Below are positions 1 through 12,395 of a DNA stretch of 64,000 bases, in pieces. The stretch is from Bimastos eiseni (taxonomy: Eukaryota; Annelida; Clitellata; Crassiclitellata; Lumbricidae): the NCBI GenBank assembly GCA_959347315.1, contig OY365808.1, positions 4,826,188 through 4,890,187 of the forward strand, given 5' to 3'. Position numbers and translations under genes: made by a program. Position 1 is the stretch's first letter. Each line of letters opens with the position of its first letter. A model generated the notes under the pieces. The model saw nothing but the letters and a program-made list of their open reading frames with translations. It was not told where the DNA came from and did no database searches.

Positions 1-345
1 ACCCAAAGTCGAAGAAAAATCCTCTTAAGCCATAACCAAAAGTCAGAGCAAGAAGAATATTCTGCTAAGCAAACGTAAAGTTAGAACAAGAGCAACATTC
101 TGTTTATTTTAAAAAAAGTCACAACAAGAAGGCCATTCTTGTAAGCTAACCCTAACAAGTGCCCTTTAGTTAAATTGTTATAAGCATCATTAACTTGGTT
201 AGTTGACTCAGGCAATGAAGACCCTTACATGCCCCTATAGTAATAAATCTGGAAAAATCTTTCACTCCTATAGGGATTTGAACAAATTACTTGAACAGTG
301 AACTTACAGAAAGATAGGGTTATTGGTTCATGGCAGCTGACTTAC

Positions 346-466
346 TTCGAAGGAACAGATCTTGGACTGCCTCAGCAGCCTGGCACACAACTCCCCAGAG
401 TTCAGACTCTTCCAGAGGTCCATCTCGAACTTCAAGAGCTTCAGCTAGACTGACCTTGGCATTCAT
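346..466 (-). CDS. First coding exon of a KIND-domain protein (PTPN13/FRMPD2-like), partial gene
   Basis: Seen: minus-strand reading begins with ATG (complement of 464-466) and gives about 40 residues including VSLAEALEV and GPLEESELW, then AAEAVQDLFLR. It ends at a GTAAGT donor (complement of 340-345), leaving one base over. The exon also carries a short 5' leader up to 490, where it follows a TTTTACAG acceptor, so at least one untranslated exon lies further right. Known: this pattern opens the KIND domain of the PTPN13/FRMPD2 scaffold proteins, in which KIND precedes FERM and PDZ domains; Spire and KNDC1 have more divergent versions. Inference: the rest of the gene runs leftwards out of the window, so phosphatase versus FRMPD2 identity cannot be decided. 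It is divergent from UTP14. Confidence 0.62.
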
Positions 467-490
467 TGCTGTGATTAACCATTCACCCAG

Positions 491-1931
491 CTGTAAAATA
501 CAAGCAACATCGTAATGTAAAGTAAAGCAACTACCTATTAATATACAACACGAATGTGTTTCGATGGGTCAATCATTCCTGGAAAATAGAGCACAATAAG
601 TTACTGTTCGTCATTGAAATGTGTCGTTTAATCGTGTCCAATCCAATCGTGATTTATATCTTTCGTATAGTCCTCTCATGGCTGTAGGCCTACAGTCGTG
701 TATACGCAACTCCTAGTGTCATCCTATCATTGTTCTTTCCCTCCTTCATTCATTCAAGGATCACCATAAAATGCATTCTAATGAACTCACCCGTTAGCAC
801 GTTTATTTCAGGCCTCTTTATTTCCATACAAATAACAGGGCGCGACTATTATCATCAACACATATATTCGCTATTATTCGACCAAAGTCATGATTCACCT
901 GCCGCCAACGCCGATCAATAATCCATCAGCCCAATTCTGCCTACCTGAACACATCTTCTATCCATGTCAACAAATCTGTATGATCAACAGAAACACATCA
1001 AACGTCTACAAACCTTAAAGCTTCACCCGCCTTAGGAGACGATAAAGTAATCCAAACGAGGAAACTCCACTACAATCGAAACGAAACGAAATTTGCAATA
1101 GGGTCTGCCTCGCGTTTTCCATCGGAACAGATGCGTCTGTTGCAAACATCGCCTCGCCATCTGGCGAATTTAGATGTAACTGCCTCGAGCAGTCGATAGA
1201 AAGCGGAAGCTGGCTTCCATTACATTAATAAGGGAGTAAGTATAAAGACGCTGCAGAAGCACGATGCAACAGGAAAGAAATTCAACTCTTACCACAGCCA
1301 GTTATGACTTATAGCCAATGAAAGAGTAACATCCTGATCGCAATCTCGAAATTTATTAAACACTGCTTAAAACTGAATCGCTAGGCATCAGTTGATTCAC
1401 GAGCTTTGCACTATGTACACAGATTGTCAGATTCCTAGGAAATAATTATTCGTTTAGAGAGAGAGACAAATTTAAAGGCGAAGGTTTTTGAAGTGATAAG
1501 CCTGCTTGGCGGTTGAAGAGCGTGATGTAGATAATGTTGGATAGCGGCAATATTGATGTAGTCATGAATATTTGCAACGTGGTATCAGTTCTTGGCATTT
1601 GTTGGCTACAAGGCCTGCAAGCTTTCGAAAAATAATAATTATTTAGTCCCATGCTGATGAAGTTAAAATTAGATAGCGCAGAAAGTGTTGTCTTGCGCCA
1701 AGGTTAATTATAATCTGGAATGCGGCCACACTTTTGAACTTAATTTTACATTTAAAAAGTTTATATGTAATTAAATGAAAGTTACATTCCTGTGCTGGCG
1801 CTAAATACTATTTTGCTAAATACCATTTCTAAGTTTTTGCTCTATGTATTTTCAGCATGTCCTTCTTTAAAACGTGGGTAAACTGATTTATTATTTATAC
1901 GAAAGAAAACAAATTGGCCTTATAGGGTACA
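491..1931. promoter_or_regulatory. Divergent intergenic region between KIND-domain gene (-) and UTP14 (+)
   Basis: No convincing coding exon is visible here. It separates two genes transcribed away from each other, so it should contain both promoters and the untranslated first exon(s) of the KIND gene. CpG-containing sequence is densest around 1100-1210; no clear TATA box was seen near UTP14, as expected for a housekeeping gene. Promoter function is inferred from position only. Confidence 0.4.
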
Positions 1932-4900
1932 ATGGAACGGTAAGTTTAATCAAGGTGTTTGAATTTTGACTTTTTCTATTTCTTAAAGCGTTTTGATTTA
2001 TCAGATTTCAGCGTGTCGTATGAGCCTCGTGCTATCCCGATGCTCTGCAATTTTTGGTGGATCTGATTAGCTGGATAGCATCGTGGATTGCAAAATCAGT
2101 TAATTTTACACGCCTCTGTGTGAAGTAGTTCACTGACGCGTTTTTCTTCCATTTGAACAAAACCGCACAATACCTAACCTGACCAATACCTTCACGATAC
2201 CTAACCTGGCCCCGATAGAGCCGAGCCTCACGATACCTATCCTGACCCAAACCGACCATCACGAAACCTAACCGACCATAACCCTAACCGATCACCACGA
2301 TGCCTATTACGGAAAGATTTACGGAAAGAGTTCTCAATCAAATCGAATGATCGTCAATCGCTGCCAAAAAGTGGCAGAGAAGAGAGATTTACTTTTATGT
2401 ATAATAAAATGTGACAGAAGTTGGGCATACCAGAAGTGATGAAATGTTCACTTTGTTTAGGAAATAACTGTTTATATTATTTTTTGACATATTTTTCTAT
2501 TTGTGTATATTTCTTTGTTTTAGCAATGAAGACCCTCCAGCAGTTATTAGTGATGAGCATCAAGCAAACACAGGATTAAGAGGAGGTAATGTATGTTTTA
2601 TAAAAATAATTTTCACTCTGAAAAGCTTGCTTCATAACAATACTATTATTGAGTGTGTAGCACATGAAGGCTGATGAAATGTGATGCATGAGTCGATGTT
2701 AAATAATCTTAAACCAAATGGATAAGATTTTAAAGTATTTCAAAAGGTTAGGTTACACAATGCACATTGGTTTACTAATTTTATTAAAGTACTTCAATTT
2801 TTCAGTCACTACTCTCTTATAGTGCTGTTAATCCGCCCTATTATGCTTCTTTTGAGCAACTGTTTTCACTTATTTTGTGTATATCATGATTAATGTTGGT
2901 ATTTAATATAACTCTTTCAGCTTGCTTTCAATCGAGATTCTCTATTGGATCAAACTTTACAGCGGAGGTTGACTTGATGCAGCTTTCGATTCATCATAGA
3001 AGTCATTAACAACGCATGATACATGGAGTCTTATTATTTTGTAACTGTTGTAGTTGTTTGATAAATTTTGAGGTCTGATTTAATAAGTGATTCAGTCCCC
3101 GTCCATTTAACATATATCAGAATTTTGTTAATAACACCTGTATTTCAATGTCCTGTTTGTTGTCCTCAGTCAAAGTACCCCTGCATAAGCTCGTTAGTTG
3201 CCTGGATTTACCGGGTGCCGCCAAGAGGCAGTTGAAGCGGATAAAAAAAGACCAAAAGGTGGTCGACGAAGCTCTCCCCACTCATGAACAAAAGAAGGTC
3301 GGTACATTTTATGCAGAATAGTAATAGCTCTGTGTATAAATCGTTAAATAGGGTCTGCTATTAATCTTAATTAATGCTCTTCATATATGAATTCTCTTGT
3401 AATTGCTTAATGCAGCCACTGACATTGCAGCCTGGCATATTGCTTAATTAGATTAACCAGGTTCTAAAATTACTACGCTAAATTGTTGGTACGTTTTGCC
3501 ATTATGAATAAATGATTATTGATGCTAGGTGGTAGTTCTCTGCTATATAGACATCTAAACACTTACCTATACTATAGACATACTGCTTTCAGGAGAGAGT
3601 ACATATAAATGATTATATTCTTTAATCTTTTAATGACAAAAGTGTTCTAAATGTTTGAGAAACCAATGCAGCTTCTTGTTAAAGGTTTAGAATAAACCCT
3701 ATGGTGAACCAATAATACAATGCACTTTGTGTGTGTGTCTGTGTGTGTGTCTGTGAGTGTGTCTGTGTGTGTGTGTGTCTGTGTGTGTGTCTGTATGTGT
3801 TTAATAGAGTGCTAGGTTTACTTTTAAGGTTCTTACTCTACAATCCCATTGCCTTTAAAAAATGCAAACTTGGCCATTTGGTGACATGTAGCAAAATCTT
3901 GTGTAAAGCACTGTTGTTTATAAGAGTTGAAGGTTTATTCCATGCTGAACTGTGTACCATGTGGATTCGTGGATTTTAGACTTCTGTAACAAACTGTTGT
4001 CTGACTCAATAACCTCAGCGATTGACCCAAACATGGCATGGACTTCCCAGGTTACCCGAGAACCGATTTTCATTGCCCAGGCACTCGGCCAATATGACCA
4101 AAAAAATATTTCTGGCATATGTTCAGGTAAAATCACGCATATTTACGGAATTTCGGGTACCCGAAAACTGATTTCATTACCCGGGTAGTCAGCTTCAGTC
4201 AGGTACCCAGATACCCGTTGACAACCTTAGTTGGGAGTACCTCGTAGTAGTGATGATGAAGGAGCACTATAATAACTTTAATTGAATGATTGATTATTTT
4301 GAAGAGATGAGAGTGTTAGAAAGTGGTTGCCACATAACTACATTGATTCTCGTGTCATAATTTGTTGCGACAGATTCGTCGAATCATTGGTTTTGAAGGG
4401 GCCATTAAACAAGTGAACAGATGGGAGCCTGTCATAAAGGAAAATCGAAAGGTAGCATTTCATTCATCTGCTTTTTCTTGAACTGTTTCCTATATTTTTC
4501 TGTTGTTGGCCTATCAATTTAGAACAAGCTTCCTCAGAGGTTACACTCTTCCCAATGAGTCCTTCCGTCACTGTTCTATCAACCCTTAAGAATGCTTTCT
4601 TCCACCTAGCCTGGGTCAAGAGCATCTCTGTAAAGGGGTGCTATATAAATTGATTGATTGATTTACTGGATGCTGTTTCGCTATTTGAGTGTCAAATCCA
4701 CATACAGCGACTGCTCATTTCAAATGAGGTAGGCCTATCAAAGAAAGTATAGATAGCATGCTATTAATGAGGCATCATATCTGCTGATTAGTTTAGCACT
4801 CAGCTTGTAGAGTAGAATGGGCAGCACCTCAAATTCACATTTTTAGTAACCATGCACGTGTTACTAATTTAGTTAATTAATAATAATAATAGTAATAATT

Positions 4901-7900
4901 ATGTCATATTTCCAATTGGTCTCAGTTGTGTGACATTTCACTCTTGTTTTCAGGAAAAATTTATTTTCCCAGAAAATACAGCTGGACCATCTATTAAACT
5001 CAACCCACCACTGGCGAAGATAACCAAAGTAAGTTGTTAATTAATAATAACACCGATGAAGAACTATTCCATAATCTTTGGCATGTTGTTCACTTTTAGC
5101 TTTCTGCATTAAAAGCCTTCTCTGCAACCAAGCATTGGAATATTTTGTCAAGCTTGTTTTGTCTTCCTTATTCTCTTCCATCTAATTTAATTAGTTTCCA
5201 AAATATTTTTAGTTGTGGTTGTTAACCACAATGTTTTTTCATTTTGTGTGCGACTTTTCCCAAAGCTACTGTGGAGCTTTGCTGGTGTATATATATTTCT
5301 GCGATATTATGAGGTTCAGCAGCTAAACAGTACATAGCTGTGCAAAGAACCAGAGATGAGATAAGCTTACACTCGCTAATCCCATGGTAAAGTAAAACTT
5401 CTGTGTCCCATGTTGAATTCATGGTATGCAATCATTTCCTACTCTCCAACCTTCGAGATGGAAGTGGACGAATCCCGACTTGGATGCAGAACCAATGCAT
5501 CGCAACACGTGGTATTTACTGCTTAGATTAATATGGTATCATATTATTCTTATTTGTTTTTTGATGTGGCATGTCTGGTATAGGTTCTGGGGTATCTTTT
5601 GTAGCCTCAGACGACACTTGAGAAGGAGGTCGCTGAACTACTTCGGGCAAACCAAGAATTCCTTCCAGAGAAGAAAAGTCTGTCAACTGCAGAAGAAAGA
5701 GCACTAAAAGCTAAAAGCCTACAAGAAGTGAGTTTTCTAGTGCTTAATTTGCTTATTTTCTTAATAGTCACAGCTCTTATGCACAAGAGCCAAGAGTGGC
5801 AACTTATATAAATTTACTTAACTGATTATGCTGACTTATTGAAAGGTGTTGAACTGATTAACCTTGCCACATTTGATTTTAATTGATTACACAATATTGT
5901 GTGTGTTTTAGATTGTAATTAATTTGGTTACAATTGTGATTGTTATGTGATTGATTGTTTATTTAGGCTCAGGAGCGCCGGGCTCTGCTCCAGAAGGAGA
6001 AGGCTCTACTTTCTTATTATAATGCCAAGATGAAGAGACAGAGTAAAATCAAAAGTAAAAGGTAAATGATTCTTTGAGTCACATTCATCTTTTTAACTTC
6101 AACATTTTAACGACCACAGTGTTCTTAAAGACGAATGGGAAACCAATTCAGCTCGTTGTTCAAGTTTTTAAATAATAAATAAAATTTAGCAGAAGTACAA
6201 TATGCATCATGTGCGTAAACAGATGTCTGTTTGGCTTGGCCGCCTCTCAAACAATTCCAATTACCTGCTGATTAGCAGCCTCAGTGTAAGAGAGTGTGAA
6301 TTGCACATAAACTTCTGTCAATAGTATAATTTTCTAACAGCATGGGGTAGACAGGAGAGGTCCTGGTCCCAAGTCCAGTGCCATTTGGTTCATGAACTAC
6401 CAGCTGAAGTCCTAAAGGAGAGGGAATAGTCTTCCCTAAATTAATTACAGGACATGGAAGGCTTCTCATACTTGCATACTATAGTAGGCTGCCTTCTCAT
6501 AGTTCTCTAGAGTACTAGTGTTGTGGACAAAATGCTCTTATTGTTGAGTTGAAATGTTGGATTGTCTGTTTAATTATTACTTTGAAAGTTTCTAATGCAC
6601 ACAGTCACATGGAAATGTGATCTAATATTTAGAAAATCATCCACTATGTTATGACAACCAGTAGATATCCATGTTTTTTGAAAGCCAGGAAAAGAAATAG
6701 GTAATGTAATAATCGACTGGTGGGATGGAAGTAGGATTAATGTCTTGCTACAAACTGTCACTTTGTGGGCTTTCAGTTACCGAAGAATTCAGCGTAAAAC
6801 GAAAGAGAGCAACAAGGCAAAGCAGCTGGAGCTGATGCAATACAAAGACCCAGAGGCATATAAGGAGTGGCTTCAGAAAGAGGAACGAAAACGAATTGAG
6901 GTATGGGTGTGATGTTTATGTTTTATTCTATGCCTTAATGTTATTGTTTAAGTTATGCTCATATAATGTTAATGTTTGAAGTATGATATTAATGGGCATT
7001 TTGATATTACTGGACATTTTGGTATTAATTGGCATTTTGATATTAATGGGCATTTTGATATTACTGGACATTTTGGTAGTAATTGGCATTTTGATGGCAT
7101 TGCTTTTGGAGTCATTAGATTAGATTTTTTAACTTAAATCAAGCTGAACCAAACTTTGGAGCATTTATCCAACCATGTTATATTTGGTGTTAAACTATGA
7201 AACTTGCTATAGTGAACTTCTGATGTGTTTTGAATATATTTCCTGTCAGTTCAGAAATCCTGTAAATCGGTCTCATCCCTCTGCGCATTGTGTACTTTTT
7301 ACAGCCCCACCTGCATGATCCATGGGGAGGCCGCCGGACTGTCGGACTCACTGTTGAGTTGATTGATAGTTTATAGCAGTCAGACACAATGTGATACACA
7401 ATTGAATCTCCTTCCCACAATCCTACTTCTTGCAGAGGTAGTGGCTCATTTGAAGGCCAATTTTAGCAATTTATTATCGAGGTTTCACCCTCCCCTTCTT
7501 TTGTCTGCATGTATGCAGTACCAGTGGACCATCAATATGCAAGCATGTATACACTTGGGTTTACCTCATTCATGCATACATAACTTGGCCAAAATAAACA
7601 CATGCTAGCAGACCTCTATGTTGCTCGAGTCATGATTAGTGCTGGCTTTGATTGTAGGAGCGAATGACACTAAAACATCGAGGTGCTAGCCGAGCAATGG
7701 CCAAGAAAATTAAGTATGCCAAGTATGATGACCAGGTGAGCAAAGATGTGCTTTCATTTTAAAATCAATATTTAGGTGGACGTTATTTTTTCTTTATTGT
7801 TTTAAAATGTGTGCTGTTTCATAATCTATTATCAGTTTGTATATGAGTACAGTCAGAAGAAATGCCACCATGATGTTTGAAAGAATTTATTTGATGCACA

Positions 7901-10900
7901 TCTATAGTATTTTAGTCAGTTAAAAATTAAAATAGGCTAGATGAAGAGCTGGAATCTGACGTGAATTCTGGACAGAAATCGAGATAAATCTGATTGATAG
8001 ATTTTGCCATCTTTCTAATCATGTATTGGTTTATTGGTTTTGTGGTAATCCAAGTTAAATAAAATAGAACGTAATCATAGGCCAATGGAGTAAATCCTAT
8101 GTTACAGGAGTTCCAAAATCGTGACACGATATTTATTTTGCATTCGAGAATATGTATTAAAATTTGATTTTAAGTTATATTTGCTTTAGTTGTGTATGAT
8201 TTACTTGGTTAGAGTCGTGCTGACGTTCGGAACATGTTGGACAAGAACCGCGAACTTACTCAGAAATCTTCATTCTTTGAAGAGATCGACGAAGACGATG
8301 ACAACATTCTTCCTTCGTTTGAAGTCACAACGAGGAAACGAACGTTGGAAGATATGGAAAACATGAGTGACAATGATGAGGAAATGGAGGAAGATGAGGA
8401 TGTGGGAAAGGTGGAAGAGGTGGAGGAAGATGGGAAAACAGTTGTAAAGAAAGCTAAGAGAGAGGTAGAACAAAAAGCAGATGATGGCAAGAAAAAGATG
8501 AAGAAAGCTAAGGAGAAGAACAAGAGTGCAAAGAAGCAGAAAACTCCTGTCGAGAAACCAAAGACGAAGATTGACAACGCTAGCTTTATGAGCGTGGAGA
8601 AGGATCTGAAGTTTGGATCTGGTCAGCTGCGACTAGTCTACGAAGATGAAGGCGGTATTGACTGTGAAGTCAGGGATGAAGGAGCCGTAGATGCGAAAAG
8701 ACGCCAGAAGCTATTGGCGTTGAAGGAAGTCCTTACGGACCCTCACGTTTTGGCAGATTTTGAGCGTGAGAAGAAAGAAATGATCGAGCGGGATAAGCCA
8801 AAGGATGTTGACATGGTGCTGCCTGGTTGGGGCGAATGGACATGGGCGGGGCTTCCAGTGTCCAAGAAGAAGAGACGAAAGTATGAGTCTTCAGTATTTC
8901 TTTCTTTGGTGCATATTTCATGTGTGATTGATTTGAGCATTCGTATTTGATGCGGAGAGTAGAGGTTCGAGTCTCACTGAGAATGTGAGACGTTTTTCTG
9001 TTTATGGATCTTGAGTTAATCCTTTGCTCACAACTGCTCAGCACCATCATTCGATACTTGGTCGTAGATAGTTGATCTCAACAAATGCATAACCATAATA
9101 ATAATACAGTTATAGATATTAACGGTCAATTGGTCATGTTACCCACATTTCTGTTTTTTTTTACCAATATGTATCTTCCTGCAATGGGCCTTCCTATCTG
9201 CAGTGTTAGTCTAAAGCCTTATTTTTAGATTGTGTGCAATTCTGGTTATATATATATAATATATATGTCTAATTATCTATGTATGACATGTCATTTGTAG
9301 TGACCTACTTAGCAATTTATATATGTTGGCCTAATGGCTAAAGTTTTAATAATATTGTTAAAATTCAAGTGAGCCTTAACAGCTGCAGTTTGATGAGAGT
9401 TGACTGCAAAGCTTAAGGTAGGAGTCCCTATGGTAGTACAGAGTCAAGTTAAAATTTGTGAGGTTAAGGCCAGAGCTTTTAAGATATCTGTACATTTCTT
9501 TAATGCCAAGGCAGTTACTTTGGCTGAGGTCAAGGAGTTTAAACTGGATGGCCATGGAAATGAAATGCAAGTGCAAAGGATGTGAAAATTAGAGCTTGTG
9601 GTGCTTGAAGACTCAAGACTGCTCCACAGGTGACATTAATAGATTCTGGGCTTGATATCGTGATTTAGCAAAATATATGGGGTTTAAATTAAAATCCACG
9701 TGAAGAATCATGTATATATTGGAAATCATAAAATTATGCTGTTTTCATTAGGGCATGACCGAGTAGACAATTTCCACCGGGTACTGAATCTGAGTATTTG
9801 GATGCACTATTTGCCGGATCCGGGTGCGAACCGAATAGTAGCGGCAAACCTGGCTAGCGACTCAAGAAACAAGTACCATCCATAGGCGTAGTTAACCTGC
9901 CAGGTGCACAACTACGGAGAACTATCTATAGTTAATGCAGGATCTATGGAAATCTCCTTCATATAGCGTATCATCGCACTCTAGGTTATAACAATATATT
10001 TATTATTCCATCTGAGGAGTGCAACTAAAAGAAATTAAAATATATAAATTTACATCATTATTTTAAAGAAAATTCAAAGGAATGTTAAATTCTTGTTTAA
10101 TTAATCAATAGCTTATAAGTAAGTCCGTTTGTCCTAAATTTATTTGATGAAAAATATTATTTTATCAAAGAAATTATTTTATCAAAAAAGTTATTTTTAG
10201 CTATTTGCGGGGGTAATATTTGCCGAGGCGAATACTTCCAAATAGTCCAATATTCGGCTGAGGCGATTTCCGGTTATGTCCTAATTTTCATATGCTGTGT
10301 TATCATGTTTGTCGTCTCCTTCAGGTTTACCATCAAAGCTCCCGAGATTCCAAGGAAGGATCGTGACCTTCCAAACGTAATTATAAGTGAAACAAAAGAT
10401 ATGGCAATCACAAAACACCAGGTTAGTTATTTGATTATTTATTCATGCCGTTTTAAAGAGATTTTCTAGTGGAATAAATAAAGCAGTATATGTAATGAAG
10501 AATATATTGAAGGAAGTCATTTCTAAAAATAGAACATGCTTCTTGTGCATATTATATTGCATTAAATGATTGAATTGTGGTAAAGACTTTGTATTCTGAT
10601 GTTACATTGAATGAATGTATAATGGCCAGGATGTACCATGGTTCAGGAATCTATCTATCTACCTATCTATCTATCTATCTATCCAGGAGACAAGTGCCTG
10701 GTAGTGTTCATATTTAAACAAATTGAAATTTTATTTGCTATAAAAATCTTACTGCTTGCATTTGATATTGTAAACCTAACAATGTAGATCACTATACTGA
10801 TGGTTCTATATTCATTGTTGTAATTATTAACTAAGACGGTGTTAGTGCTTTACCAGAACCTTTGTTATGTTTCTTTGGGTTATCCTATCGGTGCTATGAC

Positions 10901-11141
10901 TTTTATATTTATGTCTATATTATCTATTAGAATTATGGTGATCAATAAAGTATTGATTGATTTTTAGGTCAGTTCTCTACCGCATCCTTACAGAAACGTG
11001 GCTGAGTTTGAGAGGAAGCACAAGAAGCCGATCGGAAAACACTGGAACATGGAGTCGAATTACCGTAATCTCATACGGCCAAATATTGTGACAAGAATTG
11101 GACATGTGATCAACCCAATAAGTGCAGATGCTGCACGTTGA
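1932..11141 (+). CDS. UTP14: UTP14, U3 snoRNP/small-subunit processome protein, 12 coding exons
   Basis: Coding exons: 1932-1939, 2524-2585, 3170-3297, 4374-4451, 4954-5028, 5611-5727, 5967-6061, 6777-6900, 7658-7735, 8213-8880, 10325-10421, 10968-11141 (stop TGA). The sum is 1704 nt, giving 567 aa, with GT-AG borders and matching phases throughout. Known role: nucleolar protein of the small-subunit processome, acting with U3 in 18S pre-rRNA cleavage. Visible marks: KNRELTQKSSFF at the start of the large exon; an acidic stretch (about residues 279-330) then a Lys-rich stretch (330-377); the family signature LPGWGEW at 458-464 followed by a basic cluster and FTIKAPE; the C-terminal LPHPYRN and GHVINPI segments. 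It is shorter than the vertebrate protein (over 700 aa), mainly in the low-complexity middle. The first coding exon is only 8 nt (ATG plus five bases). It was chosen because its phase and GTAAGT donor fit the next exon; this start is the least certain part. Confidence 0.9.
2155..2310. repeat. Short degenerate tandem repeat (CACGATACCTAACCTGACC-like)
   Basis: About five imperfect ~20-30-bp units built on 'acgatacctaacctgacc' lie in UTP14 intron 1. They contain 'cctaacc' words but are not telomeric arrays. Confidence 0.5.
3729..3802. repeat. (TG)n microsatellite
   Basis: Interrupted TG/CTG dinucleotide run inside UTP14 intron 3. The Val/Cys-rich reading frame across it is an artefact. Confidence 0.85.
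4010..4232. repeat. GC-rich interspersed repeat, related to 27962-28140
   Basis: In UTP14 intron 3. It contains two direct internal copies of a 'tacccgaraaccgatttcattrccc' type word (about 4055-4080 and 4158-4183), and it ends with a stretch whose reverse complement matches the start of the repeat at 27962. It is probably an old non-autonomous transposon; the ends were not defined. Confidence 0.5.
6985..7092. repeat. 18-bp minisatellite, six units in a 54-bp higher-order pattern
   Basis: Units such as 'gatattaatgggcatttt', 'gatattactggacatttt' and 'ggtattaattggcatttt' follow each other and the trio is repeated once. The repeat lies in UTP14 intron 8, between exons 6777-6900 and 7658-7735. 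Confidence 0.85.
9749..10283. mobile_element. Non-autonomous hAT-like element (MITE) in a UTP14 intron
   Basis: Left end 'tagggcatgaccg' and right end 'cggttatgtccta' are imperfect inverted repeats (about 11 of 13). They are flanked by 8-bp sequences gttttcat (9741-9748) and attttcat (10284-10291) that differ at one base, as expected for an old 8-bp TSD. No transposase reading frame was seen inside. hAT assignment rests on the 8-bp TSD and length. Confidence 0.65.
10656..10682. repeat. (CTAT)n microsatellite
   Basis: About six CTAT units inside the last UTP14 intron. Confidence 0.85.
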
Positions 11142-11415
11142 TCATAAAGATGAGAATAGCTGAAGGCGTGTTAAAAAAATGGTTATGGGTTCAATGTGAT
11201 TTCCATCTGTGTTTTGTACTCTTTATATACATCAACGTTTTGTGGTGCCTTTTGAGGACTAGGCTCAATTGCTCATTTGGACATCGACTATCGCTCAGAC
11301 TGTCATCTCATTACAATTTGATATAGGCCTAAACCCCAATCTGGTCTTGTATGTATTATACCTACAAGCTGTTATGTCTTGGCGTCTGTCGCCTGTCTTA
11401 ATCTGGTTGCAGTGA

Positions 11416-11421
11416 ATTAAA
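11416..11421 (+). terminator. Candidate poly(A) signal ATTAAA for UTP14
   Basis: An ATTAAA variant lies about 275 bp after the UTP14 stop; no canonical AATAAA was noticed closer. A hAT-like end 'cagcgtttcccaat' starts just after it. Confidence 0.35.
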
Positions 11422-12395
11422 CCAGCGTTTCCCAATCTGTGGTTCACAAGTCCTCGGTTGCCATTCGGCAGCGAAAATCGAGCAACAGATATTTTGAGAA
11501 ATTATAGCAAAAACATAAGGCTTTAATATAATCAATTTTCATACATATATTTAAGGTGATTGAAATATAAAAATAATTAGTTTTTGGACAACGGTCTGTC
11601 CGACTGCAATGGGAACTCTTCCTGTCTATTGATGTCCGTAACACTGGAAGTACTCTCTGATATGGTGATGGAGCGCGATTTGCTTACGATGTGTCTGACA
11701 AATGAATGTTGATTTGTTTGATCTAATATTGAAGTTCGTTATGTATGTATAGCCGTAAAATTATACAGCGCATTTACTCAACACAAATAATATTCATTAA
11801 GAATACTAAGCTCACATGTAGTTTAATATCATCTTTATGTTTAGGCTGCAAGAATTATTAGCTAGATCGTTTGCATAATAATTTATTTTCTGTGCTTCTG
11901 GTAGGTAGGCCTGTGCATCAACAGGCCTACTGCGAATATTGTGATTCGTATCCATAATAAGGAAACGCCTAGAACAAGTCAGAAAACCCTTGTCACCTAG
12001 AAGTGTGATCACAATGATTGATGCAAAGTTTCATTGAAATTAAGAAAAGGATTGCTGTGATGAAATATGCTTTCTATAAAGTAAGGAATTGTAACGAGAG
12101 GAGAGCTATTCCAAACGAGAATCCAAAGAACCGAATAATCATCAAGTTGATGGATTCATGATATAAGTCTGTAGGCAGTCGTCAAGATGCTCTATCCAAA
12201 TAACGCAACGCAATGTTCATTTTGAAATTTCAGCAAGAGGCATCACTTACGTCAAGTGTAACATAAAACAAATGCTTAAAATTATGTTTTTGAATGCATT
12301 ATGTTCCAGCACCATGTACTATTGTGTCTACTGAGACACAATAGTTATGCAGAATATTTTCATATCTCATTTATACATTACATTATGTTACAGTG

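Noticed and set aside
2160..2300. Telomere-like CCTAACC words
   Set aside because: They are imperfect units of a ~20-bp repeat, not a TTAGGG array.
8260..8577. 105-aa open frame antisense to the large UTP14 exon
   Set aside because: It is the mirror of the acidic/Lys-rich low-complexity coding sequence and has no motif of its own.
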